A DNA stretch of 64,000 nt, from the NCBI RefSeq assembly GCF_036226525.1, contig NZ_CP108487.1, forward strand, positions 7,192,001 to 7,256,000, written 5' to 3'. The stretch's first letter is position 1, and each line of letters begins with the position of its first letter. Below are positions 58,821 to 64,000 of this stretch, one piece after another. The notes below the pieces were generated by a model. The model made no database searches, was not told the origin of the DNA, and saw nothing but the letters and a program-made list of their open reading frames with translations. The DNA is from Kribbella sp. NBC_01245. GTDB taxonomy: Bacteria; Actinomycetota; Actinomycetes; Propionibacteriales; Kribbellaceae. A program made the position numbers and the translations under genes.

Positions 58821-59543
58821 TCAGCGGAAATCGGCCGGGTCCACGGCGATCCAGATCTGGGTCGCGCGAGCGAGGACCCGGCCGTCCGCGTCGTACAAGG
58901 TCGTCGCGGTGTGGGTCTTGCGTCCGTCTTCCCCGAGGTGGCGGCCCATCACCACACACGCCTCGTCGGCCGGTGGGCGCGCGTCGACGCAGGTGGTGAT
59001 CTGGCCGAGTACGGACGGCCGGCCCTCGAGGTCGATCGTCCAGCCGCCCGGGCAATCCAGAGCCGCCCAGAGGTACGGCGTACCGACGAGGCCGTCGGCA
59101 TCGGCCAGGTCCGCCGACGGGGTCCAGGTGCACGCGGTCCGGCCGTCGCCGAGCGGGCCGGGCCGCAACCGCAGACCGGTCGCGTTCTCCGGGCCGCACG
59201 CGAAGCAGGTGGGGAACGGGTGGTGCGCCAGCCCCCGGTACGACGCCTCCGCCGCGCGCGCCTCGGCCGGCTCGACGGGGTCCACCACGGGCAGCTCGTC
59301 GCCCGTCCCAACGCCTTCGGCCACCAGGCCATCGGGCCCGGTCAGCTGTACGACGTCGCCGGTGACCGCGAGGTCGAGGTCGATCGTCAAGGGCGGCGGC
59401 ATCCGCAGGCGGACGCGGATCGGAGTGCGCGCCGGGGCGAGGGCGGACGCGACTAGGCCGGCCGTGTAGCCGCCGTTCCCGGACCGCGCGGGTCCACAAA
59501 AACGCGGGTCGATCCGGACGGAAGTGGATTGCGGAATGCTCAC
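58821..59543 (-). CDS. Thioesterase-like (hotdog-fold) protein
   Basis: 240 aa from GTG 59543. The first part (FCGPARSGNGGYTAGLVASAL) and the middle FPTCFACGPENATGLRLRPG are like actinobacterial hotdog-fold thioesterase-type proteins; the rest (LWAALDCPGGWTIDLEG, VVMGRHLGEDGRKTHTATTLYDADGRVLARATQIWIAV) has the strand pattern of acyl-CoA thioesterases. The substrate is unknown. Its stop abuts the SPFH gene stop. The frame extends upstream without a ribosome site. Confidence 0.75.
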   Translation of the reverse strand: MSIPQSTSVRIDPRFCGPARSGNGGYTAGLVASALAPARTPIRVRLRMPPPLTIDLDLAVTGDVVQLTGPDGLVAEGVGTGDELPVVDPVEPAEARAAEASYRGLAHHPFPTCFACGPENATGLRLRPGPLGDGRTACTWTPSADLADADGLVGTPYLWAALDCPGGWTIDLEGRPSVLGQITTCVDARPPADEACVVMGRHLGEDGRKTHTATTLYDADGRVLARATQIWIAVDPADFR

Positions 59544-59673
59544 CGCAAAGACCCTAGCGCCCTGCGCGGGCGGTGGTTCGACCTCCCGTGCAGGCCTCCG
59601 ATTTCGGCACTGACGGGACCTTGAAAGGCAACAGGTCGGCATCGGCGGGAAATTAGTCGGCTGAACGCTGCTA

Positions 59674-59691
59674 TTCAAACGGTCGTTTGAA
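59674..59691. promoter_or_regulatory. TetR operator with adjacent -10
   Basis: TTCAAACG, GT, CGTTTGAA: perfect 8-base arms. TATGCT two bases further downstream is a likely -10 for the TetR gene that starts at 59770, which fits autorepression. Confidence 0.8.
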
Positions 59692-59769
59692 CTATGCTGT
59701 CGAACAAGCTACGGGCCGTGAGCAGGTGGGGTGCCTGGACGGCCGGTGCTTGGGGGGAAGGAGAACTCT

Positions 59770-60405
59770 GTGGAAGCACCCGTGGAATCCACCCGGGAAA
59801 GGTTGCTCAACGTCGCCGAAGAAAGGTTCGGCGATGGGGGGTACGAAGGCACCTCACTGCGCGCGATCACGGTCGCCGCCGAGGCCAATATCGCCGCGGT
59901 CAACTATCACTTCGGTTCCAAGGAGGCGCTGTTGCGCGCCGCCGTGGCGCGGGCGATGGCACCGGTCAACACCGAGCGCAAGCGACGGCTCGACCGGCTT
60001 GAGGAGGAGGGCGACGCGACACCGGAGCAGCTGATCCGGGCCTTCGTCGAGCCGGGGCTCAATCTCGCGATCAGGCGAGGTGATCGCGGCCCGACCATCC
60101 AGCGGTTCATCGGCCGGGTCGCGTTCGACCCGAGCCCGCGGATCCGCGAGCTGTACGCCGCCGAGGCCGATCCGGTCGAGGGGCGTTACCTGGCGGCGCT
60201 GCGGGCGGCACTGCCCGAGGCGCATCCGGAAGCGGTCGCCTTCGGGTACGTGAACATGCTCGGGCTGCTCGCACTGCACCAGTCGCGCACGTTGTCCAAG
60301 GCGCCCGGGGCGAGTGACGGGGTCCCGTCGGACACCCAGGATCTGACCGACAGCCTGGTGGCGTTCCTGGTGGCGGCGTTTCAGCAGGGGTTGAGCGCCA
60401 ATTAA
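59770..60405 (+). CDS. TetR-family regulator
   Basis: 211 aa from GTG 59770 with AAGGAG six bases upstream. HTH: RERLLNVAEERFGDGGYEGTSLRAITVAAEANIAAVNYHFGSKEALLRAAV. The C-terminal part (PEQLIRAFVEPGLNLA, PTIQRFIGRVAFDPSPRIRELYA) resembles the CerR-like TetR_C group. Its own palindrome lies upstream. It precedes the amino-sugar operon by 89 bases, but that operon seems to have its own promoter, so regulation of it is uncertain. Confidence 0.88.
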   Translation: MEAPVESTRERLLNVAEERFGDGGYEGTSLRAITVAAEANIAAVNYHFGSKEALLRAAVARAMAPVNTERKRRLDRLEEEGDATPEQLIRAFVEPGLNLAIRRGDRGPTIQRFIGRVAFDPSPRIRELYAAEADPVEGRYLAALRAALPEAHPEAVAFGYVNMLGLLALHQSRTLSKAPGASDGVPSDTQDLTDSLVAFLVAAFQQGLSAN

Positions 60406-60494
60406 GCCGAGTGTCTCGCTTAAAACGTCTCGAAGCGTCCACGTTTTGCTCATGGATGTTCAAACCGGCGAGTAACGCTGCATAATGGCGCTCC

Positions 60495-61454
60495 GTGGAG
60501 CTCAGTGAAGTCGTGGTGGCCGTCGATCTCGGCGGAACCCGGATGAAGTGCGGCCTGGTCGCGCGCGACAGCACCGTCGTGCATCGCGAGACCAGGCCCA
60601 CTCCCCGGGAGGCCGGCGGTCAGGCGGTGCTCGACGCACTGGTCGAAACGGTCGTCGAGTTGGCGCAGAAGGCCGCCGCCGAGGGGTACCAGGTGCGCGG
60701 CGTCGGCGTCGTCGTACCGGGCATCATCTCCGCTCGCGGTACCGTCCGCGCTGAGAACCTGGCCTGGCTGAACGTCGGCGTACTGGACGCGATCCGCTCG
60801 GCCGTCGGCGATGGTCAAGAGGTGGTGCTTGCCCACGACGTACGCGCAGGGGGATACGCCGAGCTGCGCAACGGCGCCCTCGTCGGCACCACCAACTCGC
60901 TCTTCCTTCCGCTCGGCACGGGTATCGCCGCGGCCATGGTGGTCGACGGCCGGCTGGTTTCCGGAGACGGATTCGCCGGTGAGATCGGCCACACCCGGTT
61001 CGTGCACACCGACGCGGCCGAGCGTTGTGCGTGCGGCCAGTTCGGCTGTCTCGAGACCGTCGCTTCGGCCGCCGCCCTTGCCCGGCGGTACGGCGAACGC
61101 ACGGGTCATCCCGTCAGCGATGGCTCTCGCGAGGTGCTCGAACTCCTCGCGGCAGGTGATCCCGACGCCGCCGTGGTCTGGGACGAGGCCGTGCGGCCGC
61201 TGGTGGACGCTCTGGTGCTTTACACGACTCTGCTGGCGCCCACCCGGATCGCCATTGGCGGCGGGCTGGTCGGCGCGGGGGAGACCCTGCTGCGGCCCTT
61301 GCGGGACGGGCTCGCGGCGCGCTTGACGTTCCAGCGGCGTCCGGAGATCGTTGCGGCCGTGCTCGGCGAAGAGGCCGGCTGCCTCGGCGCCGCGTTGATG
61401 GCCTGGGACGCGGTGAACTTGAAGTCGGACCCTGAGGAGGGTGAAGCCGAATGA
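60495..61454 (+). CDS. ROK family sugar kinase
   Basis: 319 aa. Phosphorylates a hexose or N-acetylhexosamine. ATP motif DLGGTRMKCGL (11-21), the ROK zinc motif CACGQFGC (about residue 178), and IAIGGGLVGAGETLL. Given NagA and a PfkB kinase next to it, N-acetylgalactosamine or N-acetylglucosamine is the likely substrate. GTG 60495 is probably leaderless: CATAAT lies at 60481-60486. It overlaps nagA by ATGA. Confidence 0.88.
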   Translation: MELSEVVVAVDLGGTRMKCGLVARDSTVVHRETRPTPREAGGQAVLDALVETVVELAQKAAAEGYQVRGVGVVVPGIISARGTVRAENLAWLNVGVLDAIRSAVGDGQEVVLAHDVRAGGYAELRNGALVGTTNSLFLPLGTGIAAAMVVDGRLVSGDGFAGEIGHTRFVHTDAAERCACGQFGCLETVASAAALARRYGERTGHPVSDGSREVLELLAAGDPDAAVVWDEAVRPLVDALVLYTTLLAPTRIAIGGGLVGAGETLLRPLRDGLAARLTFQRRPEIVAAVLGEEAGCLGAALMAWDAVNLKSDPEEGEAE

Positions 61455-62581
61455 CGACGTACCTGGCGGGCCGGATCGTCACCCCGGACGACGTGCTGGA
61501 GCGGGCGTGGATCCAGATCGTCGCGGGCGACATCTTCGCGATGGGCCGCCGCGCCGACGGGATGCCCGCCAACGGTGAGCGGCCGGAGGACCTCGGCGAC
61601 ATCACGCTGGTCCCGGGCTTCGTCGACATCCACACCCATGGCGGCGGCGGTGCGTCGTACTCGACGACCGATCCGGAAGAGGCTCGCAAGGTCGCCGCAT
61701 TCCACGCCAAGCACGGCACCACTACGACGATGGCGAGCCTGGTCACGGGTCCGCTGGACGAGCTGGTCTCGCAGACCGCCTGCCTGGCCGACCTGGTCAC
61801 CGATGGCGTGATCGCGGGTGTGCACCTGGAAGGCCCGTTCCTTTCGGCCGCGCGTTGTGGTGCGCATGAGCCGTCGTTGTTGCGCGATCCGGTCGAGGGC
61901 GATCTGGCCAAGGTGCTCGGCGACGTGGTCAAGATGGTGACGATCGCGCCCGAGCTGCCGAGCGGTCTGGACGCGATCCGGCAGACGGTCGACGCGGGCA
62001 AGGTGGCCGCGCTCGGTCATACCGACGCGACGTACGAGCAGATGGTCGCGGGGGCCGACGCCGGCGCGACCGTGGCGACGCATCTCTTCAACGGGATGCG
62101 GCCGTTCCACCATCGCGACCCGGGGCCGGTCGGTGCCGCGCTGAACGATCCGCGTCTGCTGCTCGAGGTGATCAACGACGGCTTCCACCTGGATCCGCAG
62201 GTGGTCCGGGTGGCGGTGGCCGCGGCCGGGACCAGGCGGATCGCGCTCATCACCGATGCGATGGTCGCGACCGGGATGCCCGACGGCCGGTACAAGCTCG
62301 GTGGGCTCGAGGTCGACGTCGCTGCCGGCGAGGCCCGCCTCACCACGGGCGAGAAGTCGATCGCCGGTAGCACGCTGACCATGGACGTCGCGTACGCCAA
62401 CGCCGTACGGGCCGGGATCTCCCTGGTCGACGCCTCCCGGATGGCGTCGACCGCGCCCGCGGAGGCCTTCGGTTGGTACGAGGTAGGCGCGATCGAGGTC
62501 GGCAAGCGTGCGGACTTCGTCGTGCTCGACAGCGAGTACGCCGTCCAGAAGGTGATGCGGGCCGGCGAATGGCTGGACTGA
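61451..62581 (+). CDS. nagA: N-acetylhexosamine-6-phosphate deacetylase
   Basis: 376 aa amidohydrolase. Removes acetate from GlcNAc-6-P (or GalNAc-6-P). Metal and catalytic residues: His61 and His63 in HTHGGGG, Glu in HLEGPF, His in ALGHTD and ATHLFNGM, Asp in LITDAM. The start overlaps the ROK kinase stop and its end overlaps the PfkB gene by 13 bases, so the operon is tightly coupled. Confidence 0.93.
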   Translation: MTTYLAGRIVTPDDVLERAWIQIVAGDIFAMGRRADGMPANGERPEDLGDITLVPGFVDIHTHGGGGASYSTTDPEEARKVAAFHAKHGTTTTMASLVTGPLDELVSQTACLADLVTDGVIAGVHLEGPFLSAARCGAHEPSLLRDPVEGDLAKVLGDVVKMVTIAPELPSGLDAIRQTVDAGKVAALGHTDATYEQMVAGADAGATVATHLFNGMRPFHHRDPGPVGAALNDPRLLLEVINDGFHLDPQVVRVAVAAAGTRRIALITDAMVATGMPDGRYKLGGLEVDVAAGEARLTTGEKSIAGSTLTMDVAYANAVRAGISLVDASRMASTAPAEAFGWYEVGAIEVGKRADFVVLDSEYAVQKVMRAGEWLD

Positions 62582-63489
62582 TCGGCACGGTCACGCTCAA
62601 CCTCGCACTGGACGTCACGTACGACGTACCCGAGCTGGTGCCGGGCGGCAGCCATCGCGTCGCCCGCGTCCGCCAGCGGGCCGGTGGTAAGGGCGTGAAC
62701 GTCGCCCGGGTCGCCTTCGCTCTCGGCCATCGGGTGCTGACGCTCGGCCTGGTCGGCGGTGTGACCGGCGATCTCGCGTTGGACGAGCTCTACTCAGCGG
62801 GTTTGACGGCGCTGCTCACGCCGATCGCGGGCGAGACTCGACGGACCGTCGCGGTAGTTGCTTCGGACAACGGTGATGCCACGATCTTCAACGAGGCCGG
62901 GCCTTCGGTCGCTCCGGACGAATGGCGCGCCTTCCTCGATCGGTTGCCGTGGGCAAGCTTGTCGGTGCTCGTCTGTTCGGGGAGTCTGCCGCCGGGGATC
63001 CCTGATTTTGCGTACGCCGAGTTGGCCGCGCGCGCCCGGGAGCACGACGTACCGGCTGTGGTTGACGCCGGCGGTGCGGCTTTGGTCGCTGCGGCCAAGG
63101 CTGGTGCGGTCGTACGGGCTAACGCGGCTGAGCTGCGCGAGGCCCTTGGCGAGGACGTGGTTGTTGCCGATGGCACCCGTCAGTTGCTCGAACTTGGCGC
63201 TGCCGCTGCGGTGATCACTGATGGCGCTGCTGGGATGGTTGCCGTGAGCCCCCTTGGCGCCTGGCGTGCGTTGCCGGTTGAGCGCGTGGCCGGGAATCCT
63301 ACTGGCGCGGGTGATGCCTGCACGGCGGTGGTCGCTGCTGCTGTGGCTGATGGTTCTTTGGATTGGCCCGACGTGTTGCGTGCTGCTGTGGCGGCCTCGT
63401 CGGCGGCCGTGCTCACACCTGTTGCCGGGGACATCGATCTCGACGCGTACCAGCGCTGGTTGCCTGCTGTAACCGTGACTACGTTGTAA
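62569..63489 (+). CDS. PfkB-type 1-phosphofructokinase/tagatose-6-phosphate kinase
   Basis: 306 aa ribokinase-fold sugar-phosphate kinase. Substrate glycine pair in RAGGKGVNVARVAFALG; the catalytic end motif NPTGAGDACTA holds the Asp base and anion hole. Together with NagA and a class II aldolase, tagatose-6-phosphate is a likely substrate, giving tagatose 1,6-bisphosphate; fructose-1-phosphate is the alternative. Start ATG 62569 lies inside nagA. Confidence 0.88.
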   Translation: MAGLIGTVTLNLALDVTYDVPELVPGGSHRVARVRQRAGGKGVNVARVAFALGHRVLTLGLVGGVTGDLALDELYSAGLTALLTPIAGETRRTVAVVASDNGDATIFNEAGPSVAPDEWRAFLDRLPWASLSVLVCSGSLPPGIPDFAYAELAARAREHDVPAVVDAGGAALVAAAKAGAVVRANAAELREALGEDVVVADGTRQLLELGAAAAVITDGAAGMVAVSPLGAWRALPVERVAGNPTGAGDACTAVVAAAVADGSLDWPDVLRAAVAASSAAVLTPVAGDIDLDAYQRWLPAVTVTTL

Positions 63490-63505
63490 ATAAGGGAGTT
63501 TCGTC

Positions 63506-64000
63506 ATGCCGTTGGTTTCCGGAGCCGAGGTCGTGCTGAGCGCGGCGAAGGCCGGTCGTGGTGTCGGTGCGTTCAACGTGATCCAGCTGGAGCACGCTGT
63601 CGCGCTGATCGCGGGCGCCGAGCAGGCCGGCGCGCCCGTCATCCTGCAGATCAGCGAGAACGCGGTGAAGTACCACGGCGCCCTCAAGCCGATCGGCGTC
63701 GCCACTCTCGCCGCGGCCGCCGCGTCGACCGTGCCAGTGGTCGTACACCTGGACCACGCGATGGACCGGGACCTCGTCACCGAGGCCGTCTCGCTCGGCT
63801 TCACGTCGGTGATGTTCGACGCGTCGAAACTGGAGTACGCCGAGAACGTGCGGGCCACTGCCGAGGTAACAGCGTTCTGCCACGAGAACGGCGTTTTCGT
63901 CGAAGCGGAGATCGGCGAAGTCGGCGGCAAGGACGGCGTCCACGCCCCCGGCGCGCGCACCCGGCCCGACGAGGCAGCCGCCTTCGTCGAGGCGACGGGG
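63506..64000 (+). CDS. Class II ketose-bisphosphate aldolase (partial)
   Basis: 165 residues in the window, continuing past the right edge. VGAFNVIQLEHAVALIAGAEQAGAPVILQIS is the class II start, HLDHAMDRDLVTEAVSLGFTSVMFDASKL the zinc His/Asp region, and EAEIGEVGGKDG the GxIGxxGG-type segment of GatY/KbaY and Fba enzymes. Splits tagatose or fructose 1,6-bisphosphate to triose phosphates. AGGGAG precedes ATG 63506, 16 bases after the PfkB stop. The loss of C-terminal sequence is only the window edge. Confidence 0.9.
   Translation, partial: MPLVSGAEVVLSAAKAGRGVGAFNVIQLEHAVALIAGAEQAGAPVILQISENAVKYHGALKPIGVATLAAAAASTVPVVVHLDHAMDRDLVTEAVSLGFTSVMFDASKLEYAENVRATAEVTAFCHENGVFVEAEIGEVGGKDGVHAPGARTRPDEAAAFVEATG

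Overview
The window is GC-rich (about 68-70% by eye) bacterial DNA with long ORFs on both strands, frequent GTG/TTG starts, short four-base ATGA gene junctions, apparently leaderless starts, Tat/Sec signal peptides, F420-type LLM oxidoreductase, XPB helicase, DUF3027/DUF2530, DUF4333, IdeR-like iron boxes and a mycobacterial-type frdABCD operon. This points to a free-living actinomycete. The codon habits (many GTAC-rich stretches) and gene content would fit Kribbella or a relative in Propionibacteriales, but the genus is inference. It looks like ordinary chromosome: I see no rRNA, tRNA, CRISPR array, prophage or intact insertion sequence.

Layout. 1-2.7 kb: edge of a HelD/UvrD-like protein and a secreted PL11 rhamnogalacturonan lyase. 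2.7-6.7 kb: XPB helicase and its helicase-associated partner. 7.0-11.0 kb: a minus-strand run (SIMPL protein, tiny membrane peptide, metallophosphatase, epoxide hydrolase, DUF427, GNAT). 11.1-14.2 kb: a frameshifted secreted protein gene, a 600-base patch of palindromes and tandem repeats, and an Mrr-type endonuclease. 14.4-20.2 kb: acyl-CoA synthetase, an RDRE-repeat microprotein, R2lox plus its TetR regulator, a HAD-LarE fusion and a cold-shock protein. 20.2-23.7 kb: a five-gene fumarate reductase operon under a perfect CRP-type site. 23.8-33.5 kb: MFS, DUF3027/DUF2530, NCS2 purine permease, membrane proteins, a GlxA-like regulator and a saccharopine-dehydrogenase-like enzyme. 33.5-37.8 kb: a large imperfect palindrome, a MarR/MFS operon, and a polynucleotide-kinase/LLM fusion divergent from an RNA 2',3'-cyclic phosphodiesterase. 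37.8-41.1 kb: efeUOB iron uptake with two overlapping IdeR-like boxes. 41.1-48.6 kb: a 169-base palindromic element, DUF4333 lipoprotein, ArsR/MFS pair, methyltransferase and a propeller protein with a Q/G/N/Y-rich tail. 48.6-54.2 kb: serC, PhyH/AraC, citrate synthase-DUF2293 and pdxH. 54.2-59.5 kb: MMPL exporter with its TetR regulator, an SPFH protein with a small coiled-coil neighbour, and a thioesterase-like protein. 59.7-64 kb: TetR, then an amino-sugar operon (ROK kinase, NagA, PfkB kinase, class II aldolase) running off the edge.

How genes work together. Five regulator genes sit beside a clear palindrome and a likely target: TetR/R2lox, MarR/MFS, ArsR/MFS, TetR/MMPL, and TetR with its own promoter at 59.7 kb. 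Iron uptake (efeUOB), the amino-sugar operon and frdABCD are compact translationally coupled operons. The most unusual items are the kinase-LLM fusion facing an RNA phosphodiesterase across 28 bases, the HAD-LarE fusion, several 100-290 base imperfect palindromes between genes, and two conserved genes that overlap tail to tail by 205 bases.
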